Shown: positions 15,401 to 24,826 of the stretch, piece by piece | Position numbering within the stretch: position 1 is the first letter of the stretch | How the letters are laid out: every line of letters begins with the position of its first letter | NCBI GenBank assembly: GCA_027574665.1 | Contig: CM050656.1 | Span: 13,467,501-13,531,500 of the forward strand | Origin: Rhynochetos jubatus | Lineage: Eukaryota; Chordata; Aves; Eurypygiformes; Rhynochetidae | Reading direction: 5' to 3' | DNA length: 64,000 bases | The notes under the pieces: generated by a model | Database searches by the model: none | What the model saw: the letters and a program-made list of their open reading frames with translations, nothing else | Told to the model about the DNA's origin: nothing | Made by a program: the position numbers and the translations under genes

Positions 15401-16540
15401 CTTTCCAGAGGTAAGGGAACGAGTCTGTGGCCAGACAAGAGCCTGGACTCACTGATTCTGAACCAAAGCCTGTAAACTCTCTGACACGTTCTGGACCGAC
15501 ACCTGTGGTCTCACACGTAACACGCAGCGACTGGAAAAGCGATTGTTGGAATGTATGTAAAGCATGCTGCAAGTAGCAAACAATTTGCTGTTTAATTAGG
15601 AATCCCAACACTCCACAAATATTTCTATTGGCTATTTTTTGTCCTGTTTTCCTAACTGATTTTGAGCATAACACTTTGTTAATAAAGCACAACTCAAATG
15701 CAAACAACGTTCCTGATGTAGTGTGGGCACCGTGTAAAAACCACAGTTACTGAAATATGAAATTACTCATTTTTGACAAAAAAAAAACCACGAGCTCCCT
15801 CTGGGTGTACCGTCCCACACCTGCCAGAAGGGCAGGCGGCGATCTCGGCCGCCTGAGCCTGTAATAACCGAAACAACCCAATTCACACGCAACTTCAGCA
15901 GCAAACGCCCCGCAAAGGAACGCAAAGCACCGACCACTGCAAGCTACACTGCGCAGCCGAAGAAAAAACGCGTTAAAAAAAAAAAAATACCCAAGGGTTT
16001 CTTTTCTTTTTAAACAAGTTACGTGGGCCAGCCGAGCCCCGCGGTTCCCGGGACATACTGCATTCCCACTCACGGACCGCGAAACCCCCGCGCCGGGGCG
16101 CGCAGCCGCCCGCAGCCCCGCACCTTGCGCCCACGGCGCGGGGCGGAGCCGGCGGGGGGCGGAGCCGGCGGGGCGGGCAGCGCGGCGCAGGGCACCATCC
16201 GCTCCTCCGTGCTGGAGCAGCTCAGGGGCTGCGCCCGCGGAACGCAGCGCAGCCCCTCTCAGAGCACCGCAAGCGCCTAGGGGCAGCCGAGGGGCGGCAG
16301 GAAGCCGAGGGGTGGCGGGCGCAGGCTCTGGCCCGCGGAGGGGAGGATGTGGCGCGGAGGGGGGAAAAAAGCAATACAGAACCTGCGGCGCGGCCCAACG
16401 CCGCCCGCCCGCACTCCCCGCCGGCCGCTCCCACTGAGCTTTCGTACCTGGACGCCGCTGGCGAGCGCTGCCCCGCAGCACCCCACGAGCAGCGCTGTGG
16501 CGACGCGGGCCCAGCTGCCGGCGGGCGCCACGGCCGCCAT
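1015..16540 (-). CDS. PIGK: PIGK, GPI-anchor transamidase catalytic subunit (exons 1-9; 3' end missing)
   Basis: PIGK is the peptidase-C13 (legumain-like) subunit of the GPI transamidase in the ER membrane. It cleaves the C-terminal GPI signal of proproteins and passes the new carboxyl end to the GPI anchor. Coding exons on the minus strand, in transcript order: 16448-16540, 14764-14817, 12411-12502, 8682-8817, 7322-7433, 6877-6973, 6418-6535, 5548-5658, 1015-1187. Together they give 986 nt, or 328 codons plus 2 bases, with GT-AG borders and matched phases throughout. The product has an N-terminal signal peptide (about 1-28), the TGHGGNGF motif with catalytic His164 and the IDTCQGAS motif with catalytic Cys206; both numbers equal those of human PIGK. 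Human PIGK has 395 residues, so about 66 are missing, including the C-terminal transmembrane helix, which must lie left of position 1. The start was chosen by homology and its strong Kozak context (A at -3, G at +4). Confidence 0.97.
1188..5547 (-). other. PIGK: PIGK intron 8 (4.4 kb)
   Basis: The intron between exons 8 and 9. Only AT-rich unique-looking sequence with short A or T runs was seen; no clear interspersed repeat or RNA gene was recognised. Confidence 0.85.
5548..5658 (-). CDS. PIGK: PIGK exon 8
   Basis: A 111-bp exon of 37 codons in phase 0 at both ends, encoding [20 protein letters not shown] and then [17 protein letters not shown]. It differs mildly from human (LG for PA after HQPD; EIHP for EINP). 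The acceptor is TTTTTAAG|CATCAACC and the donor GACCTA|GTAAGT. Confidence 0.96.
5659..6417 (-). other. PIGK: PIGK intron 7
   Basis: A 759-bp intron between exons 7 and 8. A T-run lies at about 6108-6117 on the plus strand. Nothing else is recognised. Confidence 0.85.
6418..6535 (-). CDS. PIGK: PIGK exon 7 (catalytic Cys206)
   Basis: A 118-bp exon: one base completing Arg195, then 39 codons, encoding [20 protein letters not shown] and ending at [10 protein letters not shown]. The IDTCQGAS motif carries the nucleophilic cysteine, at residue 206 by running count, the same number as in human PIGK. The acceptor is TTTCAG|GTACAAT and the donor TTATCA|GTAAGT. Confidence 0.97.
6536..6876 (-). other. 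PIGK: PIGK intron 6
   Basis: A short 341-bp intron between the exons carrying catalytic Cys206 and His164. No features are seen in it. Confidence 0.85.
6877..6973 (-). CDS. PIGK: PIGK exon 6 (catalytic His164)
   Basis: A 97-bp exon: two bases completing Gly163, 31 codons and two bases. It begins with [20 protein letters not shown], so catalytic His164 is the first full codon of the exon. It ends at EQMWQKR plus two bases of the next Arg. The acceptor is CTGTCAG|GCCATGG and the donor AGAAG|GTAAGA. Confidence 0.97.
6974..7321 (-). other. PIGK: PIGK intron 5
   Basis: A short 348-bp intron that splits the Gly163 codon directly before the catalytic histidine. No features are seen in it. Confidence 0.85.
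7322..7433 (-). CDS. PIGK: PIGK exon 5
   Basis: A 112-bp exon of 37 codons plus one base, encoding [20 protein letters not shown] and then [17 protein letters not shown] with the first base of Gly163. It ends just before the catalytic histidine motif. The acceptor is TTCTTAG|GTTACTG and the donor GACAG|GTAATT. Confidence 0.97.
7434..8681 (-). other. PIGK: PIGK intron 4
   Basis: A 1.25-kb AT-rich intron. A 66-codon plus-strand open frame (8444-8644) has no recognisable content and is taken as chance. Confidence 0.8.
8682..8817 (-). CDS. PIGK: PIGK exon 4
   Basis: A 136-bp exon: one base completing Ser80, then 45 codons. The product includes [20 protein letters not shown] and ends at DYRSYE. 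The [11 protein letters not shown] segment is strongly conserved in GPI8/PIGK proteins. The acceptor is CCATAG|TCACAT and the donor GAG|GTGACT. Confidence 0.97.
8818..12410 (-). other. PIGK: PIGK intron 3 (3.6 kb)
   Basis: The intron holds a simple AAAAC-type repeat near 9393-9421 and otherwise unique AT-rich sequence. Short open frames on either strand (for example 11004-11261 and 11807-12046) show no family resemblance. Confidence 0.8.
9393..9421. repeat. AAAAC simple repeat
   Basis: About four AAAAC units inside an A-rich tract that continues imperfectly to about 9455. It is a short microsatellite within PIGK intron 3. Confidence 0.8.
12411..12502 (-). CDS. PIGK: PIGK exon 3
   Basis: A 92-bp exon of 30 codons plus two bases. 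It encodes [20 protein letters not shown] and then [10 protein letters not shown], which is the family-typical first strand and helix of the C13 peptidase fold. The acceptor is TTCAAG|GTGTGT and the donor GATAG|GTGAGG; the leftover AG joins T from the next exon to make Ser80. Confidence 0.96.
12503..14763 (-). other. PIGK: PIGK intron 2 (2.3 kb)
   Basis: An AT-rich intron between exons 2 and 3. No repeat family or RNA gene is recognised. Confidence 0.8.
14764..14817 (-). CDS. PIGK: PIGK exon 2
   Basis: A 54-bp, 18-codon exon that is phase 0 at both ends, encoding [18 protein letters not shown]. It is nearly identical to the start of the mature human protein ([18 protein letters not shown]). 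The acceptor is CAG|GATCAAG and the donor TTTTG|GTAAGTG. The NNWAVL segment begins the caspase-like fold. Confidence 0.97.
14818..16447 (-). other. PIGK: PIGK intron 1
   Basis: A 1.6-kb intron. Its 5' part (about 16030-16447) lies in the CpG island and contains tandem GC boxes; an A13 run is at about 15974-15986. The long minus-strand open frames here (15747-16481 and others) follow from GC-rich composition and are not coding by homology. Confidence 0.8.
16140..16171. repeat. Two tandem 16-bp GC-box units
   Basis: The unit GGGGCGGAGCCGGCGG occurs twice back to back and is followed by GGCGGGC. Each unit carries an Sp1/KLF-type GGGCGG box. The pair lies about 280 bp inside PIGK intron 1, so it may be a downstream promoter element. 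Confidence 0.7.
16448..16540 (-). CDS. PIGK: PIGK exon 1 (start codon, signal peptide)
   Basis: This exon has 31 codons and ends in phase 0 at CAG|GTACGA. It encodes a start methionine, a short Ala/Pro stretch and a hydrophobic core ([17 protein letters not shown]), as expected for a cleaved ER signal peptide with the cut near residues 27-29. The first 31 residues align in length with human PIGK, which supports this ATG. The sequence around the start, AAGATGGCGGCC, is also a textbook YY1 site. The 5' UTR cannot be bounded by eye; the promoter motifs place it upstream, at roughly 16541-16620. Confidence 0.93.
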
Positions 16541-16543
16541 CTT
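16533..16543 (-). promoter_or_regulatory. PIGK: YY1 motif over the PIGK start codon
   Basis: On the minus strand the sequence reads AAGATGGCGGC, the classical YY1 consensus, and its ATG is the PIGK initiator. YY1 sites placed at the translation start are a known arrangement in CpG-island housekeeping genes. Binding itself is inferred. Confidence 0.7.
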
Positions 16544-16581
16544 ACCCCGCCTCCTCCGCAAGGCTCCGGCCGCCGCAACTG

Positions 16582-16588
16582 CCGGAAG
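16582..16588 (+). promoter_or_regulatory. PIGK: ETS-family motif (CCGGAAG)
   Basis: The core CCGGAAG lies about 42 bp upstream of the PIGK start codon. GABPA/ELK-type sites at this distance commonly mark CpG-island transcription starts. Inferred from the motif only. Confidence 0.5.
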
Positions 16589-16602
16589 GGGGGAGCGGCC
16601 TC

Positions 16603-16613
16603 TGCGCATGCTC
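16603..16613. promoter_or_regulatory. PIGK: NRF1-like motif
   Basis: The sequence TGCGCATGCTC is one base off the palindromic NRF1 core GCGCATGCGC. It sits about 63 bp upstream of the start codon, next to the ETS motif. Inferred from the motif only. Confidence 0.45.
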
Positions 16614-16690
16614 TGCGCCGCCGCCCTAAGGCGGGGTCCGGCCGGCCGCCTGCCTTCACTTCGGCGTCCTCGCCCGGTGGAGGGGCTGCG

Positions 16691-19600
16691 GGGAGCTTGC
16701 TGGTGCTTGGAAGACTTGTGTCCCTGCTCTGAGCTACGCCAGGCGCTCAGTCACTTATCCGAACGCCCCCGGCCTTGCCAGCCCCTGGAGTCCGTGCTCT
16801 AAATTCGGTTTTTACAGAGCTGCGGCAGTAATAGTACCAGATCTCACCATTGCCTTGAGCGTAAATGTTCCTGTAGGTCTGTCGTGAGGTGCAATGCACC
16901 CGGGCCATCCATTGGTCAGGCCCAGCTGGCGGCAGAAAACACTGGCTTCACATCTTGCCCTTGGCTCAGGACGCTCTTGGGGGTATAACAACAACCTCTT
17001 AGCATTTGCTTGGGTCGCTGGGCTTTGTTAAAGTTCCCAGGAGGGCTGGGTGGTGGCCTCGGGCCTTGGCTGCAGGGCAGAGCTGCCCTGGAAAGGGGAG
17101 AGCTGGGGACAGGGACCACCTTGGGTGGGGAGGAGAGAGGGATCAGCAAATAGATCTTTTGTCCAGATGCCTTGCTATAGCCTCGCCTTTGGCACGTACA
17201 TCCTTCAGAGCCGATGAATCATCAGATTTTTATTTCAATCTATTGAATCACTTGGTACGATTCTTTCCACTAACTCATCCTGTCACCACCCTTGTTCAAT
17301 TGTCTGATGCTTTCCATTAGTGAAGATTCAGAACCTGCCCTGAACCATGGAAGCTATTTCCTGCTCCGTGTACTTGTCGTCAGTGAGGACTTTCTCAGAC
17401 AGGAGCATGTTTCCATATATTGATGTTGAAATTTCAATAATATCACGTTTGCGGTTTGAAAGTGTCACTGGTTTCCTCAATAAAAATAATCACCTGTGAC
17501 TAGATCACGTTTTATTTTGTGCCTAACACTAATGAATTTACTCCCTTTCAAACACTATAGCCACCTGCTCCTGTTGTGCCTGAACACGTCTCCCGTGTGA
17601 GCCTTTTACGAACCTACCGAGAAGCGCTATGGGCACCTGTGTCCCTTGGTGCCTGCTCGTGGGCTGCACCGTTTATCTCCTTGCTCCAGAAAACTAAATG
17701 AATTTAAGACTAGGGCCAGGCTTAATCTTTTTCCTTGCATTTTCAAATGCTTCCACTTTGATAATTTTCAGATACGTTCACAATGTGTCAGTAATTCTAA
17801 AGGATAAGCGGAGATCTTTCAGAGCACGTACTCATGCAGTTTTCTAAACCGGTGAGTTGATTTCATGCGCTTTGACTTGGATAGCTCCTCATTACCTTTC
17901 AGCTCCCATGCGGAGCTGGTCAGATAACAAGTGACAGGTCTCAGTGTTGACTGAACTTCCTTCTGTTAAGCTTCGCTCTTTGCTCTTTGCATTTATTACA
18001 AACATTCGTCCTTTGGTATCATGCATTTTGGCCAACAGTTTTTCCCGTAGAAATAATGCCATCAGCTGTATCCTGTTGATGCATCTTTGAACCAGGCCTA
18101 AGTCCTGACATTTGTACCGAATGAAAAGTTAAGTGTTACAGAAAGGTAACTTCAGCTTACCAAGAAACATTCCTGACGTGAGAAGTAATGAACATATTTT
18201 CTGTGGATGACACTTAAAAACATCCTATTCACTTAAAAACTCCTGAACTTTCTGAAATTTGTATCACAGGTGACCTTAATTTTTTCATTCTCTGGAATAT
18301 TTGTCTTTGAAGTTTCAATAACTTTTTTTTTTAAGGTCACTGTGTATGATATGCTACATAAGAAAAAAGGAAATGGAAAAAACCCTCCAAAATATTTGTC
18401 ATGGAGCACTGAGGTGATGTAAACATCTGTAATCACCTCTGGACTCTGCAAGCAGACATCAGCTGCTTGTGCTGAGCAATTAAGGTCTGCAGCAAATTAT
18501 CCTTACGTGAAAGATCACTTGTAGGCGATGAGACATTTAAAATACTGGGTTTCATCAATAGGCTGAATAGTTTAAGCTCACTTGTCCAGTCAATATTGCT
18601 GCTATTTCTCATGGGCTATCTGTAGCTGGTTTTGCAATCTACAGGAAGGCTTGGCTGGCTCTGGATGTAAAAGCATAGCTGCAAACTCATCAGTCCTGTG
18701 TCACACGCTGTCTGCTGCAGAGTGTGAGCGATGTTTGGATCAACCACAGTCACACTGCAGGTGTTACTCTTTGATTGCAGGTGTTCAGGTCATATTGCTG
18801 CCTCTTCATCCCAGGGCAGAGACAGCACCGAGTCAGGGCAAACTCAGTTTCACAAGCTCATTGTAACATTCCAAAAGAATAGCCATTATTCCCTCTGATT
18901 TATATGCTGCCTAATACAGTGCGTAGTTCACTTTTTTAGATCTGTCTCTGGTTTGCCTTCTGGATCACCTTAGCCTGCTTAAGTCTATCTTGTAATGGAT
19001 CTATTTCTTCTACTTCTGGCTTTTATTTCCTTACAGTCTCAGTCTTCCAGGGGCTTTAGTATTCATCAGACACACATGAGTGTGCCAGTGCTTCAGGCAT
19101 TATTCCTGGAGGTGGTATTGCCTTTTTGCTTTTTTTCCCAGTAAAATAGTAGCAAAAGCTTTGCCTTCATTTTTTTTCATCTTTATTCCCTTAGGCAGCT
19201 CTCAAAACAGACTTGGTGTTTGCTTCTGTGCCTGTACAGGATTTTTTTGTCTAAAAATTAAGGTCTATGCTGTCTGCCGTTTCTTCGTTCTGCTTTGTTT
19301 TCATGCTAATCACAGTATTTTTCATGCTCTGAATCTCTTTAGCTTGACCTTTGCCACAAAGTTTCTTGTACCTCATGCTGAGTAATTAGAAAGGACACCA
19401 AATGTGTATCCCAAAATGATTTGTAATTGAAACAACTGTTTAAAAAGGAGCTGTAACTGCAGCTGGTATTCACATTGGTGCACATCTTGGTGCCCTTCCA
19501 GATTCTGTCCTCTTCTAGCAGGTTGCTCAGGCCCTAATCCTCTAATCTATACCCTCTAGAAATCGCCCTCTAAGAGCCATCTGTCAGCTTGCTCCTATCC

Positions 19601-21970
19601 AGCGGGAAGCAAACAAACCTAGCCTTCCTCTGAGGAGGGGCAGCAGTGTAACCCCAGAAGCTCCTAAAACAGGGGTTTGTGCCTACTAGAGTTTACTTTT
19701 TGACCACATTTTTTCTATACCAAAAATACCAATTAAATATCTTTGATTTTGTTGGTGTTAATCTTGATTATATTACCTACATATATCATAGGGTAGCTCT
19801 TCCTTTTTCTATACTCTTGACCCTTGTTCCAGGTTTCTTTTCCTGTTTTTATCAGACTTGCACGTACTGTCCAATCATTTTCTACTGTAGAAGATAATGA
19901 AGTCTATCTTTGGCTGTATTTATTATGTTTCCAAAGAAAAATGAAAAGGAACCCTTGCAATGAAGTCAACAAGACTGATTCTTAAGGAATCATCAATAAT
20001 AGTTCAACTGCATTTTCTCAGTAAAAAAAACGCACACATTACTTTCTCCATTTTGACTGTCAGTACAATACATTAACAAAATTGTGCTGACCAAAGAAGT
20101 CTCCTACAGTTGGGTATCTGTGCTGATAACATGGCTGTCTTCAAATACGGAACCTGAATGGAACAACAGTAATCAAATTAATTATTGATTTTACCCATTT
20201 GCGTTTTTTCCATGTCCCTCAGTGGAAGACTGGCTTAATTATAGAATGTACTTTATAAAAATATACCATATCAAAGTAATACTGATAAAAAATATGCAAA
20301 AAGAATATGGTGAGAGTAATAGATACAGAACTTGCAAAGGAAGTAACTTGAAGGAAATCTTGCTTCTAATATTATCCAGCTGAAATAATTCTACTGAACT
20401 GTGTTTATCCACAGATTGTTTTGAACACTGGTTAAACACATCAGAATGTACACACTTTTGCTCACCCACAGCATTAAATTGCTACAGTGGAACCAAACTA
20501 GACAATATCTTTTACCATTATTTACAAAGTGAGATTATAGACATCGTTTTGTACGGTGCCTTTTGAGGTCAGAATAGAACACAGGCAAAACCCTTGAGAC
20601 CTACAATGAAATTCACTTGACATTTGTTCTTAATGAATAACCACCTACCTTGTCATCAGTTCCGTTCTGTCATTACTGACGCAAATATCACCAAGCATGG
20701 AGTTTCCGTAACGTGGAATTGTGTAACATTTCATCTGTAGGTGACACGAGGGTACAAACCATTCCAACAGGTTGTCCCGTTGGTAAAATAAGTAAAATAT
20801 GAGAAAACAAAATGAAAAACCAGTGGCAAGTTGTTTACATAGTTTGTTAGGTATAATGCCATTCATGAAATATGAATGCACATCGTATTCGGTCTCAGTG
20901 CATCACTATTTTTCCCAACAGAAAACAATGCTGAAAACTTTTGTCAAAACATTCTCATGTATTAAAATAACAAAATACGTGAAAAATACAGCAGTAAAAA
21001 AAAGACATTATCTTTTTAAAACTACCCTTTCCATTGTATTTTTCCATCAATATTTCGAAAGGGTTCATTCTTAGATAGAAAACTCATGGGCTTCTTAATT
21101 AGGAACAAGATAAGAATCCTAATTAAATTGCCGTAATTAAAGCTAAGTTTATAACCATAGTTTTACTCTTGATTTCATGTAGTAGTTATAACACATCATG
21201 TCTTAGAATCATTAAGAAATCATCTTTATTCCACTACTATTTCTGACATCTCTGTGATAAATCTGTCATGTGTCCCAAACACACCAAGTATCTCAGCGTC
21301 TCAGGAAAGTCCTCCCTGCAGGGACTGAGCTGACGTGGTCTCAGCTCCGCTGGTTAAATTCCCTCCGGTAAAGGGCCGTGTTGCTGATGGACTCACTTTA
21401 GCTCCCAAACCATTACTTAGAACTATTGTGTGTATTCTTAGAACACTCTGCAATCTAAATACATCCTTTTGTCTTCAAAGTAATTTTCTTCCTTTGCAGC
21501 AAGGGTTTTTTTACTCCGTTGAGAACTACTCATCAGCTATATGAGAAAACAAACACAACAGCTTTGAAAATTAGAGGCTGAATGCACATCAGCTTTACCT
21601 GCAAGACTATTAGGTTTAATCCTATGAAAACTGCGTTAGAAATAAGATATACAGTGAGCACTGAGTCAACTTAAAAAAGGTTACTCATCCACTAAGTACA
21701 ATAACTTTGATTAACATTAAATATTTGCACAGTGACTAAAACTGAATGCAGTAAATTGCCAGGAAAGGTCGTGTAGATCACTGTGTGATGAGTACTGAAA
21801 TGTTACAAGAACTGATTAGTGGAAGATTGCACTCGAGAAGCAAATTTAAGATAAGTCAAAAACCAGGCCATTAAGAAATTGAAAGAAATATTTCCAACAG
21901 AAGGAATAATTTAATTTTTAAAAATGTAAATATGTATGATTATTTGTTTTTCCAGGAGTTATGGGGTGGA
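16691..21970. other. Intergenic region, PIGK side
   Basis: The sequence between the PIGK island and the solo LTR. It is moderately GC-rich to about 17130 and AT-rich after that. No coding gene, tRNA or clear transposable element is recognised. A candidate cryptic exon on the minus strand at 20649-20734 is listed separately. Confidence 0.7.
20649..20734 (-). other. Candidate cryptic exon, unknown
   Basis: On the minus strand an open stretch of 28 codons plus two bases (MKCYTIPRYGNSMLGDIC and onward) is flanked by an acceptor-like CACCTACAG and a strong donor ACAAG|GTAGGT. No protein family is recognised and no partner exon is identified, so it may be chance or part of a non-coding transcript. 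Confidence 0.2.
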
Positions 21971-21975
21971 CTAGA

Positions 21976-22778
21976 TGTTGTGGTTTAACTTTGGCCAGCA
22001 ATAAAATACCACAAAGCTGGTCTCACACCTTCGGCCCCCTCCTCCAGTGGAGGGGGACAATCGGAAGGAAAAAGACGGGGAAGCTCATAACATAGAGAAA
22101 AGAACTATTTACTAACTGAATATAAAGGAATAATACATATTAAAAAATGAATGTGTAACAATACTACTAAGTAATTAAAATATCATAAAGCATATGATAC
22201 AGTTGCTCATGACCTGCCAACTGATGCACAGCCAGGTCCTGAGTAGTGAGAGCCAGAGCCAGAGAGCCCGAGAGCCAGAGCCTGAGAGCAATTGCAGCAG
22301 AGTCCGAGCGAGCCCCACAAGCCACAACGCGTCCAGGAAAACCAGCCAACCCACTAATGAACGAGCAAGCAAGGGAGTTAGCAAAGCAGCTACAAAGGAG
22401 TTAGCAGAGGAGTTCAGGAGCTAACCGAGGAGTTAGCAAAAGAACAAAAAGAGTTATGGAGAGATAGTCAAAGAATTATGTCCCCCAAGCCCCCTCCCCG
22501 CTTGTGCACCCAGCGTGACGTAGTATGGAATGAAATACCCCTTCGGTCAGTTGGGGTCGGCTGTCTGAACTGTGTCCCCCCCACACTGCCTGGACTGAGA
22601 AAGTCGGGAACACAGGGGCAGTATCAGAAGCTGGGAAAGACCTTGAAATTGGTGCAGGCACTCCCCAGCACCAGCTGAAAAGACACTTTATCAGCACTTT
22701 TCTAATGGTAAATCCAGAAACAGCTTCATACCAGCCCCTGTGAAGAAAGTTAACTCTTTCCTGACTAAAACCAGCACA
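21976..22778 (+). mobile_element. Solo LTR, class III (ERVL-like) endogenous retrovirus
   Basis: An LTR of about 800 bp that begins TGTTGTGGTTTAAC and ends AACCAGCACA, with TG and CA termini. Its landmarks match the avian ERVL-like LTR group in order: the TGTGGTTTAAC start, a block reading AATCGGAAGGAAAAA, TTGCTCATGACCTGCC, CCCAGCGTGACGTAGTATGG, a segment reading CCCCTTCGGTCAGTTGGGGT, and TTAACTCTTTCC near the end. TAGAT sits at both edges (21972-21976 and 22780-22784), a plausible 5-bp target duplication. No gag, pol or second LTR is present nearby, so it appears to be a recombined solo LTR. The strand follows the usual consensus orientation. Short repeated AGAGCC and GAGTTAGC words lie at about 22245-22445. 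The exact family name cannot be assigned without a repeat library. Confidence 0.8.
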
Positions 22779-24551
22779 GTAGATCAAAATACAGCCAAAA
22801 ACTTGTAGACAAAAGCTCACTTGTACATTCTGGAGTAGCTGCTAGGCTGTGAACAAAAGTGGCAGTGGATCAGCAACCTTAATAATTTCCCTGACTACTC
22901 AGACTGTGTAGAGCGGAGTGTTTGGTTCCCTCTTTAGCTTCATTTAGGAGGATACTGCAAAAGCTGCTACGGGTCAGGTGGGAAGTACTCATGCTGAACT
23001 AATGTACTGTAAGTTCTAGCTCCATGCTCTTTGAAATAGGGTACCTATTTCTTTAAGCGTATTTACTGAAAGCTGTTCCCAAGTAGAAGTGCTGGAATGA
23101 GTTCATAAATTGAAATAATAATTCTTGGGAGCCAGGTTTTGCTATGATTTATAAAAATGCAATCTTGTTGAAATTTCCCTGTGTGCAGAAGGTCAGTAAA
23201 AGGCCTTTTCACTACTGCAGTGCTGGCACTCTGTGCAAGGTGGAATTTTACTTAAAACATTAAATGAGCTATTTCTGGGCAGAAAGTCTGGATGAAACCA
23301 ACTAACACATTCAGCAAGAAAGTAAACTGGTGACTAGGCAATCACCCAAATACGTGCTTTCTTAAAAGCCAAACCGTATGGCCTGAGTTGACCAGGATAC
23401 TGTGCAAACGGAAGAGAACTGCCCACGCAGGAATGCATTCAGTTAAGAAACCTATGAAGGTTTTTCTGTGTGGTTCTGCAACTCTCTCAGGAATAAAAAA
23501 GCCCAAACACTTTCTTTTTACCTGTCTTTATCTTCATGTTAAGGAGTGTATCCTGATGGGATTTTTCTAACTGAAAGAAACCATCAAGAAAAAGTCCTAG
23601 TAGTAACAAGCATTATCAATACATGAATATGTGCCAGTTGTTTCTATGTATCCCTCCTGTTCTATGACCCGAACTAATTGTTTTAACTGGCAAGTATATA
23701 TTATGTGAAAATGTAAAAGCTACATTTCCTGCAGCTAATGACCTTTGACATTTTAAGATAGGCATTCAAATTTACATGTTCCTTTGAGGTGACTGATTTT
23801 TATATGGAGAAAAGACACCAATCAGTCAATCAGTTTCAACTAATTGGTGCCTTAATGGATGCATTTGCAAAAGTATTATCTCAGCGAGAATCATCTTCCT
23901 GCACTTTAACTTTCTGGTAGTTATCAAGGGTTTCTTATAAACAAAATTTCTCTCATTATAACATTATGTAAATGCTGGGGAAAAAAATATCTTGCACTTG
24001 GAAAAAAAAGATTACTAACAATACTGTATTAAAGAATAACCATTATGTGTGTATTTATAAAAGATTTAAAGCATCAGAGCCTGCTATGTGTCCCAGTTTC
24101 ATAGAATGTTCAGTGGGGTAATTTTGGCAGGATTTTGCCTCGCTACCCTGGCCCAGCCCAAAGGTGTAAGTTCAGGGTCAGTGAAATGCCCAGACTCCCT
24201 GCAGTTCAGTGACACAAAAACCCAAATAGCACAGCCTAAATCAAAATAGACCAGGGATTATTTGAATATGTGCCTGTCTTGGATTCTAGAGATTATAAAG
24301 GTGACTTAAATCTCCATTTGTGACATCCTTTTTCCAATTTTTTAACAGATTATTAGCCTTCTGGGCTGGAGGATATGATCATGTGAAAATGGACTAATCA
24401 ATGGGAAAAGGAAAAAACTTCTTTTTGGAATTCTCAAATAATTCAACCCAAGCTTTTACTAAAAGATCCTGGGTTTAAGCATGCCAAATAAATATTATTT
24501 ACTAATGTGTATTAGCTGCATGTTCCTATTAAATGTATATCTCAAGAAAAT

Positions 24552-24564
24552 AATATATATATAT
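24552..24564. repeat. TA dinucleotide repeat
   Basis: A short run of alternating T and A, about six units, in AT-rich intergenic sequence. Confidence 0.7.
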
Positions 24565-24765
24565 CAGGTACAGAAATGTACACTTTATTTGTGGACTGCA
24601 AGAATCCAAGATTGAAGTTTCACACACAGTACCTTAAAAAGCCCAAATTAAGATTATTCTTTTCAGAATAATGACATCAAAATCATGATATGAAGTCAAG
24701 GGTACATCACTTGCTACTTAGCTTTGGAATAAAGATGATAATCATTTGACTTTGCTAAATAGAAA

Positions 24766-24826
24766 GACAGTAAGTGCTTTGCATCTGTACAGCACCTCTT
24801 ACTGAAGGATCTCAAAACATTCAGTG
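24766..24826 (+). repeat. Possible ancient interspersed repeat fragment
   Basis: The string GTACAGCACCTCTTACTGAA followed by GGATCTCAAAACATTCAG resembles a motif common in old amniote repeats (a short 'tagcaccttt' block, then 'ggatctcaaagc'). A related string occurs at 44668-44705. Family assignment is uncertain. Confidence 0.3.

Larger units (their letters stand above)
16030..16690. promoter_or_regulatory. PIGK: CpG island, PIGK promoter
   Basis: A sharply GC-rich, CpG-dense block in AT-rich surroundings that covers PIGK exon 1, the start of intron 1 and the upstream flank. No TATA box is seen. Motifs upstream of the start codon (YY1, ETS and NRF1-like, listed separately) fit a constitutive housekeeping promoter, as expected for GPI transamidase. 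The borders are estimated by eye. Confidence 0.85.

Noticed and set aside
15747..16659. Long minus-strand and plus-strand open frames (up to 244 codons) around the PIGK promoter
   Set aside because: They lie in the CpG island, where stops are scarce, and are Pro/Ala/Arg-rich without homology. The true exon 1 is the 31-codon segment that joins in phase to exon 2.
22167..22820. Open frames inside the solo LTR
   Set aside because: They are repeat-derived Ser/Glu/Arg-rich frames within a non-coding LTR and do not resemble retroviral proteins.
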